Counted from the stretch's first letter, positions 7,536 to 16,570 are shown. The stretch is 64,000 nt of DNA from Pseudaeromonas paramecii (GCF_039540575.1 NZ_BAABFC010000012.1:186001-250000), one strand, 5' to 3'. The notes: generated from the sequence alone by a model not told the origin. Numbers and translations: made by a program.

Positions 7536-9563
7536 TCAGCGCGAGGGATCCCACAAGGGTGGCCTGGGTTTGGCTTCCTTCACCTCTGCCTCCAGGCTGT
7601 GTTCGCTGGGGGTAGCCAGGTTGAGGGGGGCTTCGGCCGGTGGGGTGACGGCGGCCACCGCCTTGGGCGTGATCGGCGCTTTGCCCTGCCAACCTGCGCC
7701 CTTGCCCGGGCTGCCACCGGCATTGAGCTTGATGCTGGGGCCCACCAGCTTGACGCCGCTGGGATCGACTTTGACAAAGCTGCCACCGCCCTTGAGGGTG
7801 ATCTCCGAGCCGGCCTCCAGCACCAGCTTGTCGCCCACCTTGATGTGCACCTCTTGCCCGGCTTCCACCCGCAGGGACTGGCCGAGTTTGTGGTGCTGGC
7901 TGCCGTCCACGGTGAGCGAGTAGTCCTGCTGGATATGGTCTCGCTTCTCGCCCTGTACGCTCAGGTGGTCGTGGGCCTGGATGCGGGTGATGCGCTCGTG
8001 GTCGATGTCTGTGTGCTGGTCGTGTTTTATATGCCAGGCCGCATCATTCTCGATGAGCAGGTTGAGGTCTTTTTGCCCGTGGAGGTATATCTCTTCGGCG
8101 CCGGCCTGGTCTTCGAACCTCAGCTCGTTGAAGCCCTCGCCCTGGTGAGTCTCGGTGCGCAGCACGGTGCGGGTCTTGTGCTCCGGCAGCGCATAGGGCG
8201 GCCGGTTGGTGGCATGAAAGGTGCGGCCAGTGACGATGGGCTGGTCGGGGTCGCCTTCCAAAAACGAGACGATGACCTCGTGGCCGATGCGCGGCAAGGC
8301 CAGCATGCCGTACTGGCCGCCGGCCCAGCCCTGGGCCACCCGCACCCAGCAGGAGCTGTACTCGTCGCTGCTGCCATAGCGGTCCCAGGGGAACTGCAGC
8401 TTCACCCGGCCGTGCTCGTCGCAGTAAATCTCCTCGCCCTGAGGTCCCACCACTGTGGCCATCTGCGGGCCGTCCACCCTGGGCTTGACCATCGGCTGGG
8501 GTCGCCAGGGGGTCTGGGCCGGCACCAGGGTGAACTCGTTGACATAGACGGTGGCCTCGCCGCCCCCCTCTTCCTCCAGGGCCTGGGGCTGGCGGCCAGT
8601 GTGCTGGATACGCACCGGCTGCCAGGCGATGTTGCACGCCGGGTTGGGGTGTTCACTCAGGCTGAACTGCTGACCCGGCCGCAGGCTGGCGGCGTTGGAC
8701 GCCCCCAGGGCGCGCTGGGCCTCGGCCCGCAGGGCGTCCAGCCGATAGTCGGTGAAGGCCTGGCCGCTGGGGTCGGCCTTGAAGCGACCGGGGTAGTCGA
8801 AGTGCTCATAGTGCTGTTGCGGCAGCTCACCAGCCTGGGCCTGATGCAGCAGGCCGTAGGCCGGGGTCTTGAAGCTGTAGTCCTTGAGGGCCACCTCGTC
8901 CACGGCCACCGTCTGCTGGCAGCTTAAGCGGCGGATGAAGGCGCCCTGCTGCAAGCCCTGGTTGGCCGGGTTGTAGAAGAGGTCGGGGCCGGAGCCCAGG
9001 GCCTGTACCGTGTCGGCCAGCACCAGGCGATGGGCCCCCTGCTCGAACTCGTGAAAGTAGAACAGCCCCTCTTCGGCGGCCAGGCGCTGGACAAAGTCCA
9101 GGTCGCTCTCCCGGTACTGCACGCAGTACTCCCGTTGGGCATGGTCGTGCTGCAGGGCGAAGGCGTAGTCGCTGATGCCGGCCTCCTGCAGCAGCACGCT
9201 GATAATCTCCTGGGGGGTGAGGGCCTGGAAGATGCGGCTGTTGTGGCGCAGCCCCAGGCGCCACAGGGCCGGGCGCACCTCCAGCTGATAGCGGGTGCGG
9301 CGAAAGCCGGTGTCGCCCTGGGCAAACTGGCTCACCACGCCACTGATGCGCCGCTGCAGCTGACCGTCGAACCAAATCAGCAGCTCACAGGGGTGCTCCA
9401 GCAGCTCGGCGGCCTGGATGTCGGGCCGCGGGCTGGCCAGGGAGAGCCGCAGGGTGAAGGGGGCGCTCAAGGCCTCCTCCAGGCTGAAGTCCACCACCGC
9501 CAGGCCCTGGTCGGTGCCACCGTCGAAGGTGACCGTAAACTGTAATCCCGTGCTGTTTGCCAT
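7536..9563 (-). CDS. vgrG: T6SS spike protein VgrG
   Basis: A 675-residue VgrG, the trimeric puncturing tip of the type VI secretion system. The N-terminal two-thirds is the gp27/gp5-like base (FTVTFDGGTDQGLAVVDFSLEEAL; YCVQYRESDLDFVQRLAAEEGLFYFHEF; YRLDALRAEAQ). The OB-fold motif GEEIYCDEHGRVKLQFPWDR and SSCWVRVAQGWAG follow, then the gp5 needle repeats (near residues 540-620). A short Pro-rich tail ends WDPSR; there is no large enzymatic extension, so the toxin is carried in the following gene. It lies between hcp and the effector, with no core T6SS genes in the window. This is an auxiliary vgrG cluster that needs the main T6SS apparatus elsewhere in the genome. Confidence 0.95.
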   Translation of the reverse strand: MANSTGLQFTVTFDGGTDQGLAVVDFSLEEALSAPFTLRLSLASPRPDIQAAELLEHPCELLIWFDGQLQRRISGVVSQFAQGDTGFRRTRYQLEVRPALWRLGLRHNSRIFQALTPQEIISVLLQEAGISDYAFALQHDHAQREYCVQYRESDLDFVQRLAAEEGLFYFHEFEQGAHRLVLADTVQALGSGPDLFYNPANQGLQQGAFIRRLSCQQTVAVDEVALKDYSFKTPAYGLLHQAQAGELPQQHYEHFDYPGRFKADPSGQAFTDYRLDALRAEAQRALGASNAASLRPGQQFSLSEHPNPACNIAWQPVRIQHTGRQPQALEEEGGGEATVYVNEFTLVPAQTPWRPQPMVKPRVDGPQMATVVGPQGEEIYCDEHGRVKLQFPWDRYGSSDEYSSCWVRVAQGWAGGQYGMLALPRIGHEVIVSFLEGDPDQPIVTGRTFHATNRPPYALPEHKTRTVLRTETHQGEGFNELRFEDQAGAEEIYLHGQKDLNLLIENDAAWHIKHDQHTDIDHERITRIQAHDHLSVQGEKRDHIQQDYSLTVDGSQHHKLGQSLRVEAGQEVHIKVGDKLVLEAGSEITLKGGGSFVKVDPSGVKLVGPSIKLNAGGSPGKGAGWQGKAPITPKAVAAVTPPAEAPLNLATPSEHSLEAEVKEAKPRPPLWDPSR

Positions 9564-9679
9564 CTGCTTGCCCTGTGAGGTGACGTCGATTAACCAGGCT
9601 ACCGCCCTCCCGTGCGCAGGACAGGATAGGGGTGACTGTGGGCGGCGTGCCGCTTTGCGCTGGCCTGGAGGTCAAGCCA

Positions 9680-9728
9680 GGGCAAAACGGCAAAAGGCTC
9701 CGGTCGCCGCCAGGGCGGTAACCGGAGC
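9680..9728 (-). terminator. Intrinsic terminator between hcp and vgrG
   Basis: On the minus strand, gctccggt(t)accgcc pairs with ggcggcgaccggagc (9697-9728) and is followed by CTTTTGCCGTTTT. It lies about 25 bases past the hcp stop. It would cut most hcp transcripts short of vgrG, giving far more Hcp than VgrG, as the tube-to-tip ratio requires. Confidence 0.75.
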
Positions 9729-9754
9729 AATGTGCAGGGAAACACCTTGGGCGG

Positions 9755-10273
9755 TTAGGCCTCGATGGGGGCACGCCAGTCATCGGCGCCGGAGGTACCG
9801 GCCACCGTGTGCTCCCAGTCAATCTTGCGGTAGGCCAGAGAGACCTGGATGAGCTGGGTGAAGTCCGACTTGGTGGGGTCCTGGCAGTGGGGCATCTGGC
9901 AGTCGATGTCGACTATGGTGGCATCGGTCAGCAGGGTGCTGAAGAAGTGCTCCTGCTTGCCTTCCACCGAGGTGCGGTACCACTTGAGGGTGACCTTGGG
10001 CAGCATCTCGCCGGAGGCCAGGGCGTTGTACATCAGGGGCACGGCCTTGTTGAGCGCCACGGTGAACTTGAAGGGCTTGTGCACCCGCTGGCCGGCCGGC
10101 TGGCCGGACTGGGGATCGGTGGGGACGGTGACGATGTGCTTGAACTCTTGTACCAGCATCTCGTCTTCATGACCCTGGACAAAGATGTTGCCCACGGACT
10201 CGGAGGTGAAGGCGCCGGCGGTGATGTTGCCCTGGGCCTTGCCTTCGATGCTGATATAACATGGGGTTGGCAT
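9755..10273 (-). CDS. hcp: T6SS tube protein Hcp
   Basis: This 172-residue Hcp forms hexameric rings that stack into the T6SS inner tube. It shows MPTPCYISIEGKAQGNITAG at the N-terminus, FVQGHEDEMLVQEFKHIVTVP, KPFKFTVALNKAVPLMYNAL and SLAYRKIDWEHTVAGTSGADDW at the C-terminus, all typical of the vibrio/Aeromonas Hcp type. An excellent ribosome site (acaggagttatcc) precedes the ATG at 10273. A sigma54-type promoter sits about 45 bases upstream of the start codon and an intrinsic terminator follows the stop. It is the first gene of the island's transcription unit, with vgrG next. Confidence 0.96.
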   Translation of the reverse strand: MPTPCYISIEGKAQGNITAGAFTSESVGNIFVQGHEDEMLVQEFKHIVTVPTDPQSGQPAGQRVHKPFKFTVALNKAVPLMYNALASGEMLPKVTLKWYRTSVEGKQEHFFSTLLTDATIVDIDCQMPHCQDPTKSDFTQLIQVSLAYRKIDWEHTVAGTSGADDWRAPIEA

Positions 10274-10317
10274 GGATAACTCCTGTTGATGGATGGATTA
10301 GACGCAAATCCACACAC

Positions 10318-10332
10318 GCAGGAGCCATGCCA
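10318..10332 (-). promoter_or_regulatory. Sigma54 (RpoN) -24/-12 promoter for hcp
   Basis: Read on the minus strand the site is TGGCATGGCTCCTGC, against the consensus TGGCACGnnnnTTGC. The invariant GG and GC are present with the required 12-base offset. It would start transcription about 30 bases upstream of the hcp ATG. hcp genes of Vibrio and Aeromonas are known to be driven by RpoN with the activator VasH, which supports the reading. Confidence 0.7.
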
Positions 10333-10521
10333 ACCTTTTTTATTGTTATAAATCAATATCCTGCTTCGTAAGTTTGCGTCGCTGCGCAATGATTTGCTCG
10401 AAAAAGTGTGCAATGTTGCAATTTATTGCCTTGGTGGTGATATGTTTTGCTGTGGCTTGTTTTTCTAGTTTTTTAATTGAACAAGCTACAGCTTAAGGGA
10501 ATAAGATCTACTTCCTGGTGA

Positions 10522-12888
10522 TTACTTCAAGCTAATGCCCAGCCGGAACAGGGTCTCGCCCGTGGCGTCCATCAGATCGCATACCCCTATGATGCTCCAC
10601 AGACTCTCTTCTAGCTGCTTGGCCTTGTGGATGGCGTATTTGGCGATGTAGTCCATCTCGTGGGCGACGAAGTCGATATCCGGCCGGCCGGTGCGGGAGG
10701 CGAACAGGCGTACCGAGAAGAAACCGCCGCGTTTCAATGCCTTGAGCACATAGGCCTGTTTGGCCGCCGCATCCTTGAAGCTCGACTCCAGGCGAATGTC
10801 GTAACTGTGATTGCCCTGGCTATCCAGCTGACGGCTGATAAACAGCTGCTGCTCCTTGGGTCTGTCTTCGCGCTTGACGTGGTTGAGGGGCTGCAACAGC
10901 ACCGTCTTGAGCAGGTCGCCGTCGAACAAGGGGGTCAGGTTGTAGGGTTTATCATGGCGGCACTCGGCCAGCAGTTTGAGCAGGGGGCGGGGCCGCTCCA
11001 CCATGCCGATGGCCCCCAGGCGTGTGGTCTGGTTCTTGTTCAGATACAAAGGCGTGGTGAACAGGTGATGGCTGTAGAGGTTGCGCAGGGCCACTGCCAT
11101 GCCGGGATAGCGGCGCAGTTCCCGGGTGGCCCTGAGCTTGTCCTGATTGCTGTCGATCAAGCGGCTGAAGAACTGCCGGCCCACATGGCTGCTGGGCAGC
11201 CCCTCGATGCACAGGTGCAGTACGGTGCGGGTGGCATTGCTGTTGACGATGCGGTAAGGCAACTCGCTCAGATCCATCTCCTTGGCCAGGGATTGCAGCT
11301 TGGGCAAGGCCAGGTGGATGAGCTCGCCTTTCTCGCACGCCAGGGGTTGCTCCAGCTCGATCTGCAGGCCCTGGGTGGAGATGTCCCGGGTCCAGCCGAT
11401 GATGCGATCCTCACCCCGCTTCACCACCACGGCGGTTTTGTGGCTGTAACGCAGCTCCTTGCGCAGCTGGGCGTAATGCAGCAGTTCCAGTTCGAACTCG
11501 GCAACCTCCTTGCGGTGGGCGAAGATCTGCAGTTCGTTGGCATTGTTTTGCGCCGGATCCGGCTGACTGAGCAGGTAGTCCCGGCGATGCTCCTCATCGT
11601 CCACCGCCTGCAGCAGGCCGATATAGCCCAACTCTCCCAACCACTGGGTGAGCTGCTCCTGGTAGGCGGTGGTCAGGCCGGGGGGGAGCAGGTTGCTCAG
11701 CTGGGGCAGGGCCAGATCCGCCACCTCCAGCTCCAGCTTGTAGACCCGCCAGCTGGGGCGCTTGGCGCCGACACTGAAGAACAGGCTACGCAAGCCGGTC
11801 TGTTCCAGCTCTTCACGACTGGCGGAGAAGAAGTAGATGTGGCTGCGCAGGGTGTGGGTGAAGCAGTAGATCCAGGTCTCTTTGCGTGGGGTCGGTTGGG
11901 CCAGCAGGGTCTTGAGGCGGCTCTCGCTAAACAGCCCGGCCAGCATCTCCTCGTTGCGCTCGTTGCGCCAGTATTCCAGCTCCTGCTGATTGTTCTCCGT
12001 CTTGAGCACGTAGCGCAGGGCCGGGATTTCGCCACGATCGAAAAACAGCGGCAGGCCCGTCATGCGTGGCAGGAAGTATTGCTCGTAGCCCTTCACCTGG
12101 GCGGAGGAGAGCAGATAGTCGATGCTGACCCGGTAACGCCACTTGTTGTCGTCGATGAAGCCCTTGAGGTAGGCGTCCAGCTCGGCGTCCTCCTCCTGAC
12201 GCAGCAGCTTGAGCCAGGTGCGGCCGTCGCGACGCTCTTCCCCCAGTATCTGGTAGGGGATGGGCTTGCGGATGACGTTGGCCGGTTTCTCCTTGAGCAG
12301 GCCGACAAACTGCAGGTAACAGGTATCCCCCGGCTGATACAGGGGCGGGGTATCCACCTGCAGGCGCATGCCCCCCACCGAGATGTCGGAGGTTTTCGCA
12401 TCCAGGGGGGCTTGTTCGCCCAATTGCAGCAGCACGGGGGAGCTGAAGTGCATGCGTTCCTCCCGCCGCTGGTGATAACTGGCGAAGCGAATCGCGTCGA
12501 CATCCAGGCGGCCCGGTGGCAAGGGCGCGGCATTATCGCCGTTGGCCTGTTGCCGGTGCAGGCGCTCGTCCTCCATCACCGCTTCGTACACCCCCATGGT
12601 GTAGCGGTTGCGATAGATCTTGAGCTGGGTCTGAAAGACCTCCAGGGCCTCATCGGTGAGAAAATGCTGTACGCCACTGAACTGGAAGGGTTTGCTTTGC
12701 GGATGCCGGGCGCGCATGTCGATGACCCGGATGCAGGGGGCACACTTGCGCTTGAGTTCCATCTTGAGCAGAAACTGGGTGTTGCGACTCTCCTCGTGGG
12801 TGAGACGGGCAAAGATCTCCTCGAAATCCGGTTCCCTTACCAGAGGGATGAGCTGATCCAGCAAGGGTTGGTGGGCGACCATGTCCAT
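10522..12888 (-). CDS. Large PilZ-domain c-di-GMP receptor protein
   Basis: A protein of 788 residues from the ATG at 12888, chosen because AGGAG lies at a good distance upstream. Longer in-frame extensions begin with low-quality sequence overlapping the radA promoter. Two PilZ motif sets are visible: RREER with DISVGG around residues 135-165, and a second region with DISTQG near residues 505-545. The arginines and D/N-x-S-x-x-G are the c-di-GMP-binding residues. The long intervening regions lack recognisable enzymatic motifs. It is divergent from radA by 94 bases. A large PilZ gene between serB and radA is also what I recall in Vibrio (VC2344, plzE), so the position appears conserved. The expected role is to convert c-di-GMP level into motility or surface behaviour; the exact target is unknown. 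Confidence 0.8.
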   Translation of the reverse strand: MDMVAHQPLLDQLIPLVREPDFEEIFARLTHEESRNTQFLLKMELKRKCAPCIRVIDMRARHPQSKPFQFSGVQHFLTDEALEVFQTQLKIYRNRYTMGVYEAVMEDERLHRQQANGDNAAPLPPGRLDVDAIRFASYHQRREERMHFSSPVLLQLGEQAPLDAKTSDISVGGMRLQVDTPPLYQPGDTCYLQFVGLLKEKPANVIRKPIPYQILGEERRDGRTWLKLLRQEEDAELDAYLKGFIDDNKWRYRVSIDYLLSSAQVKGYEQYFLPRMTGLPLFFDRGEIPALRYVLKTENNQQELEYWRNERNEEMLAGLFSESRLKTLLAQPTPRKETWIYCFTHTLRSHIYFFSASREELEQTGLRSLFFSVGAKRPSWRVYKLELEVADLALPQLSNLLPPGLTTAYQEQLTQWLGELGYIGLLQAVDDEEHRRDYLLSQPDPAQNNANELQIFAHRKEVAEFELELLHYAQLRKELRYSHKTAVVVKRGEDRIIGWTRDISTQGLQIELEQPLACEKGELIHLALPKLQSLAKEMDLSELPYRIVNSNATRTVLHLCIEGLPSSHVGRQFFSRLIDSNQDKLRATRELRRYPGMAVALRNLYSHHLFTTPLYLNKNQTTRLGAIGMVERPRPLLKLLAECRHDKPYNLTPLFDGDLLKTVLLQPLNHVKREDRPKEQQLFISRQLDSQGNHSYDIRLESSFKDAAAKQAYVLKALKRGGFFSVRLFASRTGRPDIDFVAHEMDYIAKYAIHKAKQLEESLWSIIGVCDLMDATGETLFRLGISLK

Positions 12889-12982
12889 GGGCGAGGGGGC
12901 TCCTGCTAACGCTGTGTCTATCAGGGGGTAATTTAATTTACTATATCGTCCATGTCGTTGTTTTCTTGAGAAGGATGAGAGC

Positions 12983-14347
12983 ATGGCCCGCAACAAGGTG
13001 GCCTTTGTCTGCAGCGAGTGCGGGGCGGAATTCGCCCGCTGGCAGGGGCAATGTACCGAGTGCAAGGAGTGGAACACCATCAGCGAGGTGCGTCTGGGGC
13101 CGGCTGCCGTCAGCAAGGGCGCTCGGCAAAGTGGCTATGCCGGTGAGCTCAGCGGCAAGGTGCAGACCTTGAGCGAGGTGTCGCTGGCGGATCTGCCGCG
13201 GCTGGGGTCGGGCTTCTCCGAGCTGGATCGGGTGCTGGGCGGCGGCATAGTGCCGGGCTCGGCCATCCTGATTGGCGGCCATCCCGGTGCCGGCAAGAGC
13301 ACCCTGCTGTTGCAGACCATGTGCGCCCTGGCGGCTCGTATGCCCACCCTGTATGTCACCGGCGAGGAGTCCTTGCAGCAGGTGGCCATGCGCGCCAATC
13401 GCCTTCACCTGCCCACCGACAAGCTGCGCATCCTGTCAGAAACCAGCGTCGAGCAGATCTGCCATCTGGCCGCCCAGGAGAAGCCGGCCATCATGGTCAT
13501 CGACTCCATCCAGGTGATGCACGTGGCGGATGTCAGCTCGGCACCGGGTTCCGTCTCCCAGGTACGGGAGGCGGCGGCCCAGCTGACCCGTTTTGCCAAG
13601 CAGCAGCAGGTGGCCATCTTCATGGTGGGGCACGTCACCAAGGACGGCACCCTGGCCGGCCCCAAGGTGCTGGAGCACTGCGTGGATTGCTCCTTGCTGC
13701 TGGAGGGGGCCTCGGACTCGCGCTTTCGCACCCTGCGCTGTCAGAAGAACCGCTTCGGCGCGGTGAACGAGCTGGGGGTGTTCGCCATGACAGGCCAAGG
13801 CATGCGGGAGGTGAGTAACCCGTCCGCCATCTTCCTCAACCGGGGGGAGGCCAACAATCCGGGCTCCGTGGTCATGGTGGTCTGGGAAGGCACCCGACCC
13901 TTGTTGGTCGAGCTGCAGGCCTTGGTGGATGGCTCGCCGCTGGCCAATCCGCGCCGCTTGGCGGTGGGCACAGAGCACAACCGGCTGGCGCTGTTGCTGG
14001 CGGTGCTGCACCGGCACGGCGGCATCCAGATGGCCGATCAGGACGTCTTCATCAATGTGGTGGGGGGCGTCAAGGTGGAGGAGACCAGTGCGGATCTGGC
14101 GCTGGTGCTGGCCATGGTCTCCAGTTTTCGCGACCGGCCCCTGCCGCAGGATCTCATCACCTTCGGTGAGGTGGGCCTGTCGGGGGAGATACGGCCGGTG
14201 CCGTCCGGGCTGGAGCGGTTGCAGGAGGCGGCAAAACATGGTTTTCGCCGGGCCATCATCCCCCATGCCAACCGCCCCAAGCAGGGGGTTGGCGACATGG
14301 AGATCTTGCCGGTGCGCACCCTGGCCGAGGCCCTGGAGCTGATTTAG
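12983..14347 (+). CDS. radA: DNA repair protein RadA
   Basis: RadA (Sms) is a RecA-like ATPase and hexameric branch-migration helicase that extends recombination intermediates. The 454 residues show the N-terminal C4 zinc finger (Cys10, 13, 24, 27), Walker A GHPGAGKST at 99-107, and the RadA-specific KNRFG near residue 255. A C-terminal Lon-like domain carries GGVKVEETSADLALVLAM and TFGEVGLSGEIRPV. AGAAGGATGAGAGC-like purine-rich sequence precedes the ATG. The stop overlaps the end of the convergent small PilZ gene by 4 bases. Length and motifs match the family fully. Confidence 0.97.
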   Translation: MARNKVAFVCSECGAEFARWQGQCTECKEWNTISEVRLGPAAVSKGARQSGYAGELSGKVQTLSEVSLADLPRLGSGFSELDRVLGGGIVPGSAILIGGHPGAGKSTLLLQTMCALAARMPTLYVTGEESLQQVAMRANRLHLPTDKLRILSETSVEQICHLAAQEKPAIMVIDSIQVMHVADVSSAPGSVSQVREAAAQLTRFAKQQQVAIFMVGHVTKDGTLAGPKVLEHCVDCSLLLEGASDSRFRTLRCQKNRFGAVNELGVFAMTGQGMREVSNPSAIFLNRGEANNPGSVVMVVWEGTRPLLVELQALVDGSPLANPRRLAVGTEHNRLALLLAVLHRHGGIQMADQDVFINVVGGVKVEETSADLALVLAMVSSFRDRPLPQDLITFGEVGLSGEIRPVPSGLERLQEAAKHGFRRAIIPHANRPKQGVGDMEILPVRTLAEALELI

Positions 14348-14739
14348 TCGTGGGACCGCTGGCTGGCTTCGTGTTCCAGATGCTCTTCCAGCAGGTGAGC
14401 CAGCTCCCGCTGCAGCAGCTCACCACTCCCCACGTTGAGTTCAATGAGGCGTTTGAGGTGGGAGGCGCTGTCGATATCAATGTGATGGCAGTAGAGACCC
14501 AGCCGGCTGGGGTCGGCGTGGGTGGGCTCCACCTCCATCCGCAGCTCTATGTCTGAGTCGGCCAGGCAGAACCTCAGCTCATAGCGCCCGCTGGCCTCGA
14601 GGGGCCAGTCCAACGGACGCTCCACCAGGGCACCTTGCAGCGACAAATCCAGCAATCGGGTGGGCCACTGTTGCTCGCCTTGGCTCAGCAGGGCGGGGGT
14701 GGAGAAGACCACCCGGAAAAAACGACGTCGATCGACCAT
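14344..14739 (-). CDS. Small PilZ-domain protein
   Basis: A 131-residue stand-alone PilZ protein. It starts MVDRRRFFRVVF, which supplies the RxxxR motif, and has DLSLQG (D-x-S-x-x-G) near residues 30-35. These are the two elements that wrap the c-di-GMP dimer. A helical C-terminal tail follows. It ends 4 bases inside the radA 3' end, convergent with it. With the large PilZ gene on the other side, radA is bracketed by two c-di-GMP receptors. The downstream effector is not known; candidates include flagellar or pilus machinery. Confidence 0.82.
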   Translation of the reverse strand: MVDRRRFFRVVFSTPALLSQGEQQWPTRLLDLSLQGALVERPLDWPLEASGRYELRFCLADSDIELRMEVEPTHADPSRLGLYCHHIDIDSASHLKRLIELNVGSGELLQRELAHLLEEHLEHEASQRSHD

Positions 14740-14792
14740 GACTATGCTCTCGTAAGGGACTTCCCCAAGTGTAGGTGGAAGTGAGGTCGAGG

Positions 14793-15269
14793 TTAAGCCT
14801 GGGTGACTTCTGCTTCACTCAGTGCATCCAGCAGATCCAGCACGGCCACCAGCCGATCTTCCAGCCGGAAACGCTCTTCCAGCAAGGGACCCAGCTCGTT
14901 AAGGTGCTCATCCAGATCCATCAGGCTCTCATCATCCTCCTTGATCTCACCGTAGGCATCGTGAAAGGCCATCAGGCGCTCGGTGTTTTGCTCGATGCGC
15001 GGGATGATGCGATTGGCCAGGGAGAGCCGCCGACCGCTGGCATGTTCGAAGGCTTCCACCACGTAGTGATAGATTTCGAAATGGCCGGCGGAGGCATAGT
15101 CCACCAGGTGCTGGCAAAAATCTTGAATATCGGGGGCGCTGGGTAGGCTCTTACTCTTGGTCAGCGCAATATACCGTATCAGCAGGGTTCGACGGGCGGC
15201 AAGCCAAGCATCCACAGCACTATTTTGGCCGGCGAGCCGGCGTTGCGTTTGTTCGAGCTTGGTCAGCAT
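14793..15269 (-). CDS. rsd: Regulator of sigma D (Rsd/AlgQ family)
   Basis: This 158-residue helical protein is the same length as E. coli Rsd. Recognisable parts are MLTKLEQTQRRL, WLAARRTLLIRYIAL near residue 22-36, FCQHLVDYASAGHFEIYHYV, and a C-terminal Leu-rich helix. Rsd binds the housekeeping sigma70 factor, sequestering it in stationary phase and favouring alternative sigma factors. The ATG at 15269 follows an ideal AGGAGG. It is divergent from hemE, the same neighbourhood as rsd-nudC-hemE in enterobacteria, but without nudC. Confidence 0.9.
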   Translation of the reverse strand: MLTKLEQTQRRLAGQNSAVDAWLAARRTLLIRYIALTKSKSLPSAPDIQDFCQHLVDYASAGHFEIYHYVVEAFEHASGRRLSLANRIIPRIEQNTERLMAFHDAYGEIKEDDESLMDLDEHLNELGPLLEERFRLEDRLVAVLDLLDALSEAEVTQA

Positions 15270-15455
15270 GGTGCCTCCTGATGTAACAACCTTGTTACGG
15301 TTATTAGTAAAGATTCAGCACCCTGGGATCAATAGTGGTGCATCACATTCTTATCAGTCTTCGCCTGTCAGAAACAGCAGAGTTCCACCTCAGGCGTCAT
15401 TTTTGTGGCATGGATGTTAGAATGACTGGCCTTTTACGTGACGCAGGATATTGCC

Positions 15456-16520
15456 ATGACGCCACTGCTTAATGATCGTTATCTCCGAGCCCTGTTGCGC
15501 CAGCCGGTGGATCAGACTCCCATCTGGATGATGCGCCAAGCTGGCCGCTACTTGCCGGAGTACCGGGCCGTGCGGGCCCAGGCTGGGGACTTCATGGCCT
15601 TGTGCCGCCATGCCGAACTGGCCTGTGAGGTCACCTTGCAGCCACTGCGCCGTTATCCGCTGGATGCGGCCATTTTATTCTCCGATATTTTGACCATCCC
15701 GGATGCCATGGGCCTGGGACTCTCCTTTGGCTCGGGCGAAGGGCCGCGCTTCGCCAATCCGGTACGCAGCGCGCGGGATGTGGCGGCTTTGCCGGTGCCG
15801 GATCCCGAGGGCGAGCTGGGCTATGTGATGAATGCGGTGCGTACCATACGCCGGGAGCTCAAGGGGCAGGTGCCGCTCATCGGCTTCTCCGGCAGCCCCT
15901 GGACCCTGGCCACCTACATGGTGGAAGGGGGTTCCTCCAAGACCTTCACCCTGATCAAGCAGATGTTGTATCGGGAACCCGCGCTGCTGCATGCCTTGCT
16001 GGACAAGCTGACCGACAGCGTGATCCTCTATCTCAATGCCCAGGTGGCGGCCGGCGCCCAGGCCCTGATGCTGTTCGACACCTGGGGTGGCGTGCTCAGC
16101 ACGCCGGCCTATCAGACCTTCTCCCTGGACTACATGGCGCGGATTGTAGCCGGGGTTACCCGCCACGCCGAAGGGCGCCCTGTGCCTATCACCCTGTTCA
16201 CCAAAGGGGGGGGGCAGTGGCTGGAGCGGATGGCCGCCACCGGTTGCGATGGCCTGGGGCTGGACTGGACGCAGTCACTGGGCGATGCCCGGGCTCGGGT
16301 GGGACAGCAGGTGACCCTGCAGGGCAACATGGACCCGTCGGTGCTGTATGCCGATCCCGAGACCATCACCGCCGAGGTGGCGCGTCTGTTGGCGGAGTTT
16401 GGCCCGGGCTGTGGCCATGTGTTTAACCTGGGGCATGGTATCCATCAGGACGTGGATCCCGAGCGGGCCGGCCACTTCATCGCCGAGGTACAGCGCCAGT
16501 CTCGCGCCTATCATGGCTAA
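15456..16520 (+). CDS. hemE: Uroporphyrinogen decarboxylase HemE
   Basis: HemE converts uroporphyrinogen III to coproporphyrinogen III by four decarboxylations in cytosolic heme synthesis. The 354 residues equal the E. coli length. The signatures are PIWMMRQAGRYLPEYR (residues 21-36), FSDILTIPDAMG, GFSGSPWTLATYMVEG and FNLGHGIHQDVDPE. The ATG at 15456 follows gcaggatattgcc; an in-frame GTG at 15438 would add six residues before the conserved N-terminus and is not preferred. It is followed by a strong terminator shared with the convergent peptidase gene. Confidence 0.96.
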   Translation: MTPLLNDRYLRALLRQPVDQTPIWMMRQAGRYLPEYRAVRAQAGDFMALCRHAELACEVTLQPLRRYPLDAAILFSDILTIPDAMGLGLSFGSGEGPRFANPVRSARDVAALPVPDPEGELGYVMNAVRTIRRELKGQVPLIGFSGSPWTLATYMVEGGSSKTFTLIKQMLYREPALLHALLDKLTDSVILYLNAQVAAGAQALMLFDTWGGVLSTPAYQTFSLDYMARIVAGVTRHAEGRPVPITLFTKGGGQWLERMAATGCDGLGLDWTQSLGDARARVGQQVTLQGNMDPSVLYADPETITAEVARLLAEFGPGCGHVFNLGHGIHQDVDPERAGHFIAEVQRQSRAYHG

Positions 16521-16538
16521 CCGGCCAGCCGGCGCCCA

Positions 16539-16570
16539 TAAAAAAAGCCGACCATCAGGTCGGCTTTTTC
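16539..16570. terminator. Bidirectional terminator between hemE and the M23 peptidase gene
   Basis: Stem agccgacc (16546-16553), loop atca, ggtcggct (16558-16565), with an A-run on one side and a T-run on the other. It serves both convergent genes. Confidence 0.88.

Noticed and set aside
10627..12909. 760-codon open frame antisense to the large PilZ gene
   Set aside because: A GC-rich shadow: composition is dominated by Gly/Gln/Val/Leu, no family motif is seen, and the opposite strand encodes clear PilZ motifs.
12889..13116. N-terminal extension of the large PilZ gene to 13116
   Set aside because: It would overlap the radA start and promoter and adds atypical sequence; ATG 12888 has a good ribosome site.
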